NCBI GenBank assembly: GCA_963708715.1
Contig: CAVPSU010000001.1
Span: 1,984,001 to 2,048,000, forward strand
Source of the DNA: DAIOEK01 sp963708715
GTDB taxonomy: Bacteria; Chloroflexota; Anaerolineae; Anaerolineales; Anaerolineaceae
Length of the DNA: 64,000 nucleotides
Direction of reading: 5' to 3'
Below the pieces are notes generated by a model. It was not told the DNA's origin, ran no database searches, and was given only the letters and a program-made list of their open reading frames with translations. Shown here piece after piece: positions 24,519-33,193 of this stretch; positions within the stretch are counted from its first letter, which is position 1, and every line of letters starts with the position of its first letter. The position numbers and the translations under genes are program-made.

Positions 24519-26450
24519 ATGGAAATTGAATCAAGCATATTGGAAAATTGTCCCGACTGCCGGGTACAGAAAAAGTCTTTCTTTAATCGGTATCGCGAAT
24601 TCCTGCTATCTTACGAAACATTAATGACAGGTACGAATTTATTATTGTTAATTGCAGGGTTCGTAGTCTCTACATTAATAAGACAGCCTCAAGTCGGTCG
24701 GTGGCTTTACCTGGCATCTGCATTGGTTGGTGGGATCCCATTATTCATCTTCGCAGCAAAACAAGTATTCGTCAAGCATGATATCACCGCTGGCGTAATG
24801 GCATCAGTCGCTATGATTGCTGCCATTATTGTCGGCGAATACAGCGCTGCCGCCTTGGTGGTATTTATGATGTCGGTCGGCGAATGGCTAGAAAACTTCA
24901 CCATCGCTAGAGCTGATAATGCGCTTAAAGATCTGGCAACATTGATTCCCTCCACAGTTACGGTCAGGCGAGACGGAAAAGAATTCGTCACAGCCATCGA
25001 ACAATTAAAGATCGGGGATATGATCCTTGTGCATGCCGGCGAGCGGGTAGGTGTGGATGGGATTGTGGAAAATGGGAATGGTTGTGTCAACCAATCAGCC
25101 ATCACGGGTGAATCTGTACCGGTGGACAAGGCGAAAGGCGATGAAGTATTCGCCGGGACGATGAATGACATGGGCATCCTGGAAGTCAGGACGACCAAAC
25201 TGGGTGAAAACACCACCCTCGGTCAGATCGTTCGCCTGGTAAAAGACGCCCAGGCGACCCAGGCACCGGTCCAGCGGATTGCGAATCAGTACGCGAGAAT
25301 TTTGGTTCCGGTCACATTTGCGATTGCGATCCTGGTTTACCTTCTGACCAATGACATCATTCGTTCCATCACCGTGTTGGTGGTGGTCTGTCCTTGCGCG
25401 CTGGTATTGGCAACACCGACCGCGGTGGTTGCTTCCATCGGTAACGCAGCCAAGCGGGGCATCCTGGTAAAATCTGGTGCATCCATCGAGCTTGCCGGTA
25501 AGGTGGATGTAGTGGCTTTGGACAAAACTGGAACCTTGACCATCGGAAAACCCGCCGTCCAGGAGATCATCAGCCTGAATGGCGTTTCCTCAAAAGAAAT
25601 TCTTCATCTGGCTGCCTCAGCCGAACGATTTAGTGAGCATCCGATCGGAAAAGCGATCATGGAAGCAAATGCAACTCAAGGGGATACATTATCCGATCCC
25701 ATCAATTATCTGGTGTTACCCGGCTTTGGAGTTAAGGCGAAAGTGGATGATAGACAGGTTTCTCTGGGCACCCGTGGAATGATGGTGGAACACGGTTTTA
25801 CCTGGAATCAAACTCTCGATGCCCGGGTGGAATCATTGGAACGAGCCGGACATACAGTTATTCCCGTTGGCATTGACGGCAATATTGAAGGGTTAATTGC
25901 CTTACAGGATACTCCGCGCCCGGAGGCGAAAAAAGCAATTGCTGATCTCAAACGCCTGGGTATCAAGAAAGTGATCATGATCACCGGCGATAATCCATTC
26001 TCAGCGGAAAAGATAGCCACCGAATTAGGTGTAGATCAGTATTTTGCGCAGGTTTTGCCTCAGGATAAACTCCGGATCATTCGGGATTTGCAGGCGAGTG
26101 GGCAGAAGGTACTCTTCGCTGGTGATGGTGTCAATGACGCTCCTGCATTAGCGGCTGCTGACGTGGGTGTCGCGATGGGTTTAAGCGGTACGGATGTCGC
26201 TTTGGAGACCGCGGAAATTGGGTTGATGTCTGATGAGATCGAACGACTTCCACAGTTGATCGGACTGTCCCGACAGGCATTAAAGGTTATTCGGATGAAT
26301 GTCATATTCTCCATGGTAGTCAACATGATCGCAGTATTTTTAGGTTCCTTCGGTATTATCGGACCAGTCATCGGGGCATTAATTCATGAAGGATCATCCG
26401 TTCCTGTTTTGACGAATTCTGCCAGACTGGTCGGTTATCGTCAGGAGTGA
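24519..26450 (+). CDS. Heavy-metal translocating P1B-type ATPase
   Basis: A 643-aa metal exporter. The start is placed at ATG 24519 with GGAG 7 nt upstream, because the open-frame ATG at 24453 lies upstream of the predicted transcription start. There is no full HMA domain, only CPDC at residues 11-14. Core motifs: TGES near 196, CPCALVLATPT near 291 in membrane segment 6, DKTGT with phosphorylated Asp near 335, SEHPIGKAI, MITGDNPFSAEKIA and GDGVNDAPAL. The last segment reads HEGSSVPVLTNSARL, which mixes the HEG of P1B-4 enzymes with the SS...TN of copper pumps. The metal is therefore not certain; Cu(I), Zn/Cd or Co are all possible. Confidence 0.92.
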   Translation: MEIESSILENCPDCRVQKKSFFNRYREFLLSYETLMTGTNLLLLIAGFVVSTLIRQPQVGRWLYLASALVGGIPLFIFAAKQVFVKHDITAGVMASVAMIAAIIVGEYSAAALVVFMMSVGEWLENFTIARADNALKDLATLIPSTVTVRRDGKEFVTAIEQLKIGDMILVHAGERVGVDGIVENGNGCVNQSAITGESVPVDKAKGDEVFAGTMNDMGILEVRTTKLGENTTLGQIVRLVKDAQATQAPVQRIANQYARILVPVTFAIAILVYLLTNDIIRSITVLVVVCPCALVLATPTAVVASIGNAAKRGILVKSGASIELAGKVDVVALDKTGTLTIGKPAVQEIISLNGVSSKEILHLAASAERFSEHPIGKAIMEANATQGDTLSDPINYLVLPGFGVKAKVDDRQVSLGTRGMMVEHGFTWNQTLDARVESLERAGHTVIPVGIDGNIEGLIALQDTPRPEAKKAIADLKRLGIKKVIMITGDNPFSAEKIATELGVDQYFAQVLPQDKLRIIRDLQASGQKVLFAGDGVNDAPALAAADVGVAMGLSGTDVALETAEIGLMSDEIERLPQLIGLSRQALKVIRMNVIFSMVVNMIAVFLGSFGIIGPVIGALIHEGSSVPVLTNSARLVGYRQE

Positions 26451-26597
26451 AACACAGAAAACTTGTTTTAATCACTAGTAGAGGTTGTACGATAAAATAA
26501 AAATGGTTATAAGGAGGTGAACACCCTGTAACGCACATCCAGTTGTTTCGTATGTTTGATTTATTCAGAACCAAATCACAGCTAAGGAGAAGGAGTT

Positions 26598-27974
26598 ATG
26601 AATAGCATTCGACGAAATTGGAGTATACCTGTAATTCTCATACTATTGGCTAGTATGATCTCAGGTTGTGCGACACCCACCCCTGCTGCTCCTGTTGAGC
26701 CGCAGGTGGTTACTCAACTGGTTCCCCAGGATGTGGTTGTAACGGCAACACCTGCACCTACCCAGGAAGGCGGTAAAATCGTCATCCGCATTGGAACTGG
26801 CGATAGTGGTGAGGGGTTGAACCCGCACCAGGAGATCATAGCCGCGTTTGAAAAGGCGAATCCCGATATTATTGTTCAATTGGAAGCGGTAGCGGGCAAC
26901 GATTACTATACCCGCTTACTGACCCAAATTGCCTCTGGTGATGCACCAGATATTATGCAGATCGGCGATGACGCGGTACCCATGTTTGTATCCAAAGGCG
27001 CTTTCCTGCCACTGGATGACTTCATCACCGGGAAATATCCGCTGGATATGAGCGTCTTCCTACCTGGGATGACCGATCCGGGCACATATCAGGGTAAAAC
27101 CTATCTGCTGACCAAGGATTTCTCCACGCTGGCGGTTTATTATAATAAAAAGATCTTCGATCAGTACGGGGTCGCTTACCCACAGGATGGTTGGACGTGG
27201 GATGAATTCCTCCAAACCGCTCAGAAACTGACCATCGATGAGAATAAAGACGGTACTCCTGAAATCTATGGCGTTCAACTGACCGCCAACTGGACAACCG
27301 GCTTTGAGTACTGGGTCGCAGCCGCGGGTGGCAGTCTGATCAGCAAAGATGGCAAGAGTTTTGTGGGTTACATGGACTCACCGGAAACAGTCGCTGCGGT
27401 TCAATTCTATTCTGATCTTTACAACAAATACAAAGTCGCTCCCCCGCCTGCTGATTTCAATCAATGGGCTGGCGGCAATCCTGAATTCGAGAATGGCACC
27501 GCGGCCATGCGCCTGTTCGGACGCTGGCCACAGGCTGGACTCAAGAAGAATGATAAGATCGACCTGGGCTTGGTGACAGTTCCTGCTGGAAAGGTCAACG
27601 CCAATGTTCTCTTCTGGGGTGGATTCGGTATCTTTGCAGGAACCGAGCATCCTGAAGCCGTTTGGCGCTTCCTCAGTTTCTATGCTGGTCCGGAAGGTTC
27701 CAAAGTTTGGGCGCAGCATGGGATTCCCCCCGTGAAAGCCGCGGCTGAAGAAGTCGGCATGTTTACCGACCCGATCGAATCAGTCTGGATCAAGGGATTG
27801 AATAACCTGAAACCACGGGCGTACATGTTCACGGATTACTGGGGCTCCACCGCCGATCCCGCGTTGAATAAGGCATTACAAACAGTTTTGACCGATCCAG
27901 CCGCGGATGTGGCAGCGGTCATGAAGACGGCTGCAGAAGAAGCGCAAGCTGCGCTGGACGAGAAGAGCAAGTAA
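26598..27974 (+). CDS. Sugar ABC transporter substrate-binding lipoprotein
   Basis: A 458-aa extracellular solute-binding protein of family 1. Signal peptide with lipobox MISGC (lipidated Cys24) followed by a Thr/Pro/Val linker to about residue 53, then two lobes. IRIGTGDSGEGLNPHQEIIAAF and ASGDAPDIMQIGDDAVP are typical of maltose/oligosaccharide binders. AAGGAG lies 6 nt before the ATG. It captures a sugar outside the cell and delivers it to the two permeases that follow. The two deacetylases at the end of the cluster hint at an acetylated amino-sugar ligand, which is inference. Confidence 0.93.
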   Translation: MNSIRRNWSIPVILILLASMISGCATPTPAAPVEPQVVTQLVPQDVVVTATPAPTQEGGKIVIRIGTGDSGEGLNPHQEIIAAFEKANPDIIVQLEAVAGNDYYTRLLTQIASGDAPDIMQIGDDAVPMFVSKGAFLPLDDFITGKYPLDMSVFLPGMTDPGTYQGKTYLLTKDFSTLAVYYNKKIFDQYGVAYPQDGWTWDEFLQTAQKLTIDENKDGTPEIYGVQLTANWTTGFEYWVAAAGGSLISKDGKSFVGYMDSPETVAAVQFYSDLYNKYKVAPPPADFNQWAGGNPEFENGTAAMRLFGRWPQAGLKKNDKIDLGLVTVPAGKVNANVLFWGGFGIFAGTEHPEAVWRFLSFYAGPEGSKVWAQHGIPPVKAAAEEVGMFTDPIESVWIKGLNNLKPRAYMFTDYWGSTADPALNKALQTVLTDPAADVAAVMKTAAEEAQAALDEKSK

Positions 27975-27990
27975 TCGTCCTCCTCTCCAA

Positions 27991-28017
27991 GGGAAGCGGA
28001 ATCCCTTTCCGCTTCCC
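27991..28017 (+). terminator. Intra-operon hairpin after the binding-protein gene
   Basis: A perfect 11-bp stem (GGGAAGCGGAA) with a 5-nt loop sits between the binding-protein gene and the first permease, with no real T-run. It likely acts as a partial terminator or RNase barrier, giving more binding-protein mRNA than permease mRNA. Confidence 0.7.
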
Positions 28018-28049
28018 ATTTCTTTCCCCTCTACTTTCCGCAGGAACCC

Positions 28050-28970
28050 ATGCAAAATAGTCTTAGTCCACGTAAACCGTTCTGGAACCTGCAACGTAAA
28101 GAAGCCCGCGCTTTTTATCTTTGTGTTTTACCCTGGATCATCGGTTTCCTCGCATTCTATCTCGGTCCGATCATCGCCTCGTTTTATTTCAGTATGACAG
28201 AATGGGACTTGATCACTCCACCTCAATGGATTGGGTTCGATAATTATGTCCGGGTGTTCACCCGCGACAAGTTGTTTCTGCAATCATTGAAGGTTACCCT
28301 TACTTATACTCTGGCTTATGTTCCACTCGACCTTATCCTAGGTCTGCTGATTGCCCTATTATTGAACCGTCCTCTGCGAGGAATCGGTTTCTTCAGAACG
28401 ATCTTTTATCTCCCGTCCGTGTTGACCGGCGTCGCCTATGTGGTGATGTGGATGTGGGTCTTCAATCCCCAGGTGGGATTGATTAATACCCTGCTTTCCT
28501 ATATTGGAGTCAAAGGACCGCGTTGGTTGCTTGATCCGCACTTCGCCCTTTGGGCGTTGGTGATGATGTCCATCTTTCAGGTGGGGAGAAGCATGGTTAT
28601 CTTCCTTGCTGGATTACAGGATGTTCCCTGTGAGTTGCAGGAAGCTGCGTCGATCGATGGGGCAAACGCCTGGAACCGCTTCTGGAAGATCACTCTCCCC
28701 ATGTTGACACCTTCCATCTTATTCAACCTCATCTTTGGGTTGATCATGACTTTTCAATCGTTCACCAATGTCTACGTCGCAACCAATGGAGGACCGCTTG
28801 ATTCAACCTTATTCTATGTCCTATATTTATACAAAAAAGCGTTTGATCATCTGGAAATGGGCTATGCGTCAGCGCTGGCATGGATCTTATTCCTGATCGT
28901 ACTGGTATGTACCCTGCTTATATTTGCCACGAGTGGAAAATGGGTTTTCTACCGTGGCGCGGATGACTGA
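28050..28970 (+). CDS. Sugar ABC transporter permease, MalF type
   Basis: A 306-aa inner-membrane permease with six segments, starting AFYLCVLPWIIGFLAFYLGP and carrying the EAA loop (ELQEAASIDGANAWNRFWKI, about residues 197-216) that contacts the ATPase. It forms the channel with the MalG-type partner that follows. No ATP-binding subunit is in the cluster, so a shared MsmK-like ATPase encoded elsewhere is expected. Confidence 0.93.
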   Translation: MQNSLSPRKPFWNLQRKEARAFYLCVLPWIIGFLAFYLGPIIASFYFSMTEWDLITPPQWIGFDNYVRVFTRDKLFLQSLKVTLTYTLAYVPLDLILGLLIALLLNRPLRGIGFFRTIFYLPSVLTGVAYVVMWMWVFNPQVGLINTLLSYIGVKGPRWLLDPHFALWALVMMSIFQVGRSMVIFLAGLQDVPCELQEAASIDGANAWNRFWKITLPMLTPSILFNLIFGLIMTFQSFTNVYVATNGGPLDSTLFYVLYLYKKAFDHLEMGYASALAWILFLIVLVCTLLIFATSGKWVFYRGADD

Positions 28971-28977
28971 GGCAAAC

Positions 28978-29838
28978 ATGAAACCGAATCCGCATGGATT
29001 TCTATCGAAGAATTCACAGAAGAAATTCTGGAATGTGGTCGTTTATGCGATGCTTATTATTGGCTCGCTGTTGTTCCTACTTCCAATCCTCTTTGCTTTA
29101 ACCTCCTCATTTAAAACCGATTCACAGATAATGGAAATCCCACCGCGCTGGATTCCCAATCCTTTTCAATGGCAAAACTATCCGGAAGCATTGACGTATG
29201 TACCATTCGGACGATACACACTCAATACGTTGATCATTGCCGTGGGTGCGATCACCGGAAATTTATTATCCTGCACGATCATCGCTTATGGATTTGCCAG
29301 GCTTAGAGCACCAGGTAAAAATTTCCTTTTCATCCTCATGCTTTCCACCATGATGCTGGTGGAACCTGTTCGTATTATTCCGATCTATATCATTTTCGAT
29401 AAATTAGGTTGGGTGGATACCTTCCTGCCCATGATCGTTCCCGCGTTTTTTGGCAGCCCGTTCTATATCTTCCTCCTTCGCCAGTTCTTCATGGGAATCC
29501 CACGGGAGTTAGAAGACGCCGCACTCATTGACGGTGCAAACCGATTGCAAATTCTTTGGCGGATCATCCTTCCGAATGCCAAACCGGCATTGGCCGCAGT
29601 TGCGATATTCAACTTCCAGGGTGTCTGGAATGATTTTCTATACCCTCTGGTGTTCTTGCATAAGCAAACCAACTATACAATAGCATTGGGATTAAGCTTC
29701 TATCGAAGTATGTATTCCGTTCACTGGGGATACTTGATGGCAGCCTCGATGGTAGCGTTACTGCCAATGGTCATCATCTTCTTCCTGGCACAAAAAACCT
29801 TTATCGAGGGTATTTCATTTACAGGGATCAAAGGCTGA
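28978..29838 (+). CDS. Sugar ABC transporter permease, MalG type
   Basis: A 286-aa permease with six segments, the TSSFKTDSQIMEIPPRWIP opening after the first segment and the EAA loop ELEDAALIDGANRLQILWRI. ATG 28978 follows GAGG by 6 nt, 7 bp after the MalF stop; ATG 28963, overlapping that stop, is an alternative. The open frame further upstream overlaps the previous gene and is not used. Its last codon is 3 bp from the next ATG, so translation is coupled along the operon. Confidence 0.92.
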   Translation: MKPNPHGFLSKNSQKKFWNVVVYAMLIIGSLLFLLPILFALTSSFKTDSQIMEIPPRWIPNPFQWQNYPEALTYVPFGRYTLNTLIIAVGAITGNLLSCTIIAYGFARLRAPGKNFLFILMLSTMMLVEPVRIIPIYIIFDKLGWVDTFLPMIVPAFFGSPFYIFLLRQFFMGIPRELEDAALIDGANRLQILWRIILPNAKPALAAVAIFNFQGVWNDFLYPLVFLHKQTNYTIALGLSFYRSMYSVHWGYLMAASMVALLPMVIIFFLAQKTFIEGISFTGIKG

Positions 29839-29841
29839 CCG

Positions 29842-30555
29842 ATGCTGACGAACACAGAAGTGTTAGTTATTGTGGCTCACCCGGACGATGCTGAATCCTA
29901 TTGTGGCGGAACCATCGCCCAATTGGTGGAAAATGGAAATACTGTGCGGCTCATTGTCTGCACCAGTGGTGATCGAGGAAGTCACCAAAGAGAACTGAGC
30001 CCAACCTCCCTGATCGGTCTCCGCCGTAAAGAGCAGGAAGATGCGCGTTCTATATTAGGCGTCCAGGAAGTGATCTGGCTGAATTATGCGGATGGTGAAC
30101 TGGCCAGGAAACCGGAATTACGGGATCATTTGATTCGCCTCTTTCGACAGCTACGCCCAAATGTCATTCTCACATTCGATCCTTGGAAACATTATGAATT
30201 CCACCCAGATCATAGAACGGTGGGTTATTTTGCGACAGAAGCGCGCATGTTAGCTGACTTACCATGGATCTACCCAGAATTAACTATGGAAGGCATCCCA
30301 CCCTGGCATCCGGAAGAAATGTATTTGTTTGCCCCTGAAGAGCCAAATTATTGGGTGGATATTCAATCAGTCCTGGAGACAAAGATTCGTGCCCGACTGG
30401 CTCATTGCAGTCAAAATGATTTTATCCGAACAGAGGCAGACAGAGAGAACTTCATTCAGGAGATCATGGCGACAGCCCATACTACCGGGATCATGCATGG
30501 TATCGAATATGCGGAAGCGTTTCATAAAGTGGATGCGACTCCATTAAACCTATGA
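29842..30555 (+). CDS. PIG-L/LmbE family N-acetylglucosaminyl deacetylase
   Basis: A 237-aa zinc hydrolase with the family motif AHPDDAE (about residues 11-17) and the second metal His in EFHPDHRTVG. Relatives remove acetyl groups from GlcNAc-containing molecules (GlcNAc-PI, mycothiol and bacillithiol precursors, diacetylchitobiose). It starts 3 bp after the MalG-type gene and overlaps the next gene by 4 bp. It probably deacetylates the imported sugar. An alternative is a role in a low-molecular-weight thiol pathway, but the neighbours argue for sugar use. Confidence 0.88.
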   Translation: MLTNTEVLVIVAHPDDAESYCGGTIAQLVENGNTVRLIVCTSGDRGSHQRELSPTSLIGLRRKEQEDARSILGVQEVIWLNYADGELARKPELRDHLIRLFRQLRPNVILTFDPWKHYEFHPDHRTVGYFATEARMLADLPWIYPELTMEGIPPWHPEEMYLFAPEEPNYWVDIQSVLETKIRARLAHCSQNDFIRTEADRENFIQEIMATAHTTGIMHGIEYAEAFHKVDATPLNL

Positions 30556-31364
30556 GATATCTGATCATCAATGCCGACGATTTTGGCTTCTCACCTGAGA
30601 TCAATCAAGGTATTCTGGATGCTTTTAAAAATGGAATAGTGACTGATACATCGATCCTGATTCGCAGCCCCCATGCCGAATCCGGATTGCAACAGGCAAA
30701 AGAAATTGGATTACCGGTTGGAATCCATATCGATTTTGTAACGGAGTATGTGGAAAATCATCAGCACCAAAAACAGGAGATGATCGGTCCCAAAGGTCAA
30801 CTTGCTCGCGAGTTATTCAACCGGGAAATGAAAAGAGAGGTCAATCATCTCTTCACTACCGCAGAATTGATCGTGGTCCGGGATGAGATACGGGATCAAG
30901 TCAAAACCTATATCAGTCTCATGGGTATGAAACCTTCTCATCTTGATTATCATTTTGGTTTGCATTACTTATCCGATATTATGGCGATCTATGTAACTGT
31001 GGCGGAAGAATATGAAATTCCGATCCGGTGGGGACGACAATATGCAGGTTCTTCTCCGTATAAATATGCCCCCAGGGTGTTCTGCGATCAATTCAGGGGC
31101 GCCGAGAATACATCCATCTCTGATTTCCTGACCTTGTTGGACCATCCCTGGCATGGTGTTATGGAAATTTGTTGTCATCCCGGTTATTTTACTCCCCAGG
31201 GTCTTCCCGATTCTTATAATCAGGAAAGGGAGTATGAGTTAAATATCCTACTGGATCCGCAATTAAACATTGAATTAAAACACCGGGAAATTGAATTAGT
31301 AGACTATAACTGGTTATATAAACGACTCCGGTCGGGTGAATGGAATTTTGAATCCGGAGAATGA
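30552..31364 (+). CDS. YdjC/ChbG-type carbohydrate deacetylase
   Basis: A 270-aa protein opening with LIINADDFGFSPEINQGI, the signature of YdjC-fold deacetylases, where the paired Asp are metal and catalytic residues. The metal His residues are expected in GIHIDF and HLDYHFGLH. ChbG removes acetyl groups from chitobiose and chitotriose in enteric bacteria. The start overlaps the PIG-L stop by four bases (ATGA), so the two deacetylases are translationally coupled. Two unrelated deacetylases in one sugar-uptake operon suggest a substrate with more than one acetamido group. Confidence 0.9.
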   Translation: MRYLIINADDFGFSPEINQGILDAFKNGIVTDTSILIRSPHAESGLQQAKEIGLPVGIHIDFVTEYVENHQHQKQEMIGPKGQLARELFNREMKREVNHLFTTAELIVVRDEIRDQVKTYISLMGMKPSHLDYHFGLHYLSDIMAIYVTVAEEYEIPIRWGRQYAGSSPYKYAPRVFCDQFRGAENTSISDFLTLLDHPWHGVMEICCHPGYFTPQGLPDSYNQEREYELNILLDPQLNIELKHREIELVDYNWLYKRLRSGEWNFESGE

Positions 31365-31380
31365 GGGGAAGAGGATCATT

Positions 31381-31680
31381 ATGACAGAACAAAATGTTGT
31401 GCATACCGACCACCATATCCATGAACATCGGAAAGCAGTAATCGATCGCCTTTCCAGGATCGAAGGTCATATCCGGGCAGTTAAACGGATGGTGGAAGAA
31501 GATACGGAGTGCCCGGAAGTGTTGGTTCAAATTGCGGCTGTCCGATCCGCTCTCAATGGCGTAGGACGAGTTATCCTGGAAGATCATGTGAAAAGCTGTT
31601 TGATCGACGCGGTACGAGAAAGTGAATTTGAAGATGCATTTAAGGATCTAACGAACTCGCTCGATAAATTTATTCGATAA
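31381..31680 (+). CDS. csoR: CsoR-family metal-sensing repressor
   Basis: A 99-aa four-helix repressor. The Cu(I) ligands of CsoR are all present with exact spacing: Cys44 (TECPEVL), His69 and Cys73 (EDHVKSCLI). The helix RLSRIEGHIRAVKRMVEED is the DNA-contact region, and the N-terminal HTDHHIHEH tail is typical. The start at 31381 avoids overlap with the previous gene. The intact His argues against a persulfide sensor of the CstR type. It is 16 bp behind the deacetylase gene. A likely target is the operator at 24468, in front of the metal ATPase. Confidence 0.92.
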   Translation: MTEQNVVHTDHHIHEHRKAVIDRLSRIEGHIRAVKRMVEEDTECPEVLVQIAAVRSALNGVGRVILEDHVKSCLIDAVRESEFEDAFKDLTNSLDKFIR

Positions 31681-31709
31681 GATCAGAGTGGTAAATACTG
31701 GAGTGGTCA

Positions 31710-33116
31710 ATGAGTATAGAGGCAGATAAGACCTACCGCGACCTATTTGTCGGCATGGATGTCCAGGTTCCATTACTGGATGGATCCAAGCGGACCTATA
31801 TCAATTTCGATAACGCCGCATCCACACCTCCCCTGAAACCAGTCAAGGAGAAGGTGGATCTCTTCATGGAATACTACAGCAGTGTCCACCGTGGGACCGG
31901 GTTCAAAAGCCAATTATCAACTAATCTTTATGAAGAGGCGCGGCAAAAGGTTTTATCTTTTGTGGGAGCGAATACCGAAGAATATGTATGCATTTTTGGT
32001 AAAAACACCACAGAAGCAATCAATAAACTCGCCCGCAGATTTCCATTTACAGATAAAAAGAATATCGTTCTGGTCGGTTCGCAAGAGCATCATTCCAATG
32101 ATCTTCCCTGGCGTGCGGTTGCGCATGTGATTCATATCGGATTGACTCCGACCGGCGAACTGGATGAAACCAATTTTGATCGATTGCTGTCCGAATACAA
32201 AGACCAAATCGCATTGGTGACGGTGACTGGTGCCAGCAACGTAACGGGATATATCAACCCTGTCCATCGGTTAGCCGTAAAAACCCATGGGATCGGAGCC
32301 ATGATCTGCGTTGATTGCGCCCAATTGGCTCCTCACCGCAGGATCACCATGGGAAGCCTGGCAGACCCGGAGCATTTGGATTTCATCATGATCTCAGCCC
32401 ACAAAATGTATGCCCCGTTTGGGACGGGTGCCTTGATCGGCAGGACGGATATCTTCTCCAGTGGTAATCCTGATATGCAGGGTGGTGGCGAGGTGGAGAT
32501 CGTGACCTATGACACTGTGGAATGGTCTGCCCCACCCGATCGGGATGAGGCTGGCAGCCCGAATACCATCGGCGCGATTGCCCTGGCTGCTGCAATTTCT
32601 CAACTGGAAAAAATCGGGATGGATCAAGTCGCTCGGCATGAAGCCGATCTGACAGAATCGATCTTGTCAAAACTCGCTGAACGATCAGCCATAACAATAC
32701 TGGGTGATTCCCGTCCGGAAAATGCAGCTAACCGTCTTGGTGTAGTACCAATGAATATGAAAGGATTCTCGCATTACCTGTTGGCGGCCATTTTGGGTTA
32801 TGAGTATGGGATAGGTGTCAGAAATGGGTGTTTCTGTGCTCATCCATACCTGCTTCAATTATTGAAAGTCAAAGAAGAAGCTGCAGCTCAAGTCCGAAAT
32901 AAAATTCTTCAACACGATAAGCGGGAAGTTCCCGGTCTGGTTCGGGTGTCCTTCGGACTGTATAATACTCTGGATGAAGTAGACTATCTGTTGCATGCGT
33001 TGGAGGACATAGAGCAAGGGAAATACCGTGGCAAATATGATCAGGATATTCCGTCGGGTGCGTTTACCCCGCAGGGGTGGCAGATCGATTTCAATCAGTA
33101 TCTCTCATTAGATTAA
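31710..33116 (+). CDS. Class V aminotransferase / cysteine desulfurase-like protein
   Basis: A 468-aa PLP enzyme of fold type I. NFDNAASTPPLKPV at the N-terminus, SQEHHSNDLPWR (the cofactor-stacking His), VDCAQLAPHR and the PLP Lys232 in ISAHKMYAPFGTG are all in place. A Cys-containing loop RNGCFCAHP near residue 370 matches the catalytic-Cys position of SufS-like enzymes. It may release sulfur from cysteine or act on another amino acid. The gene follows csoR by 29 bp. It is longer than SufS (about 410 aa), with an extra C-terminal segment (GKYRGKYDQDIPSG). Confidence 0.85.
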   Translation: MSIEADKTYRDLFVGMDVQVPLLDGSKRTYINFDNAASTPPLKPVKEKVDLFMEYYSSVHRGTGFKSQLSTNLYEEARQKVLSFVGANTEEYVCIFGKNTTEAINKLARRFPFTDKKNIVLVGSQEHHSNDLPWRAVAHVIHIGLTPTGELDETNFDRLLSEYKDQIALVTVTGASNVTGYINPVHRLAVKTHGIGAMICVDCAQLAPHRRITMGSLADPEHLDFIMISAHKMYAPFGTGALIGRTDIFSSGNPDMQGGGEVEIVTYDTVEWSAPPDRDEAGSPNTIGAIALAAAISQLEKIGMDQVARHEADLTESILSKLAERSAITILGDSRPENAANRLGVVPMNMKGFSHYLLAAILGYEYGIGVRNGCFCAHPYLLQLLKVKEEAAAQVRNKILQHDKREVPGLVRVSFGLYNTLDEVDYLLHALEDIEQGKYRGKYDQDIPSGAFTPQGWQIDFNQYLSLD

Positions 33117-33135
33117 GGGAAGAAATCCATTACTT

Positions 33136-33170
33136 ACCAATCTTCACCTGGAAATGAACAGGTGACTGGT
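33136..33170 (+). other. Hairpin between the aminotransferase and MESH1-like genes
   Basis: A 7-bp stem TCACCTG/CAGGTGA with an 8-nt loop, extended by ACCA/TGGT. It lacks a T-run, so it may be a weak terminator, an operator or a leader structure. Confidence 0.4.
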
Positions 33171-33193
33171 TTCAATTAAAGGGGAAACAACCT

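Noticed and set aside
26503..26531. Perfect AAGGAGGTGA before the binding-protein gene, with the mini-ORFs MVIRR and VNTL
   Set aside because: Each mini-ORF has only 4-5 codons, and the real gene has its own AAGGAG site 80 bp later. A chance or vestigial site is the simplest view.
31381..31680. CstR-type persulfide sensor instead of CsoR, given the desulfurase-like neighbour
   Set aside because: His69 and the exact Cys-His-Cys spacing of copper-sensing CsoR are present.
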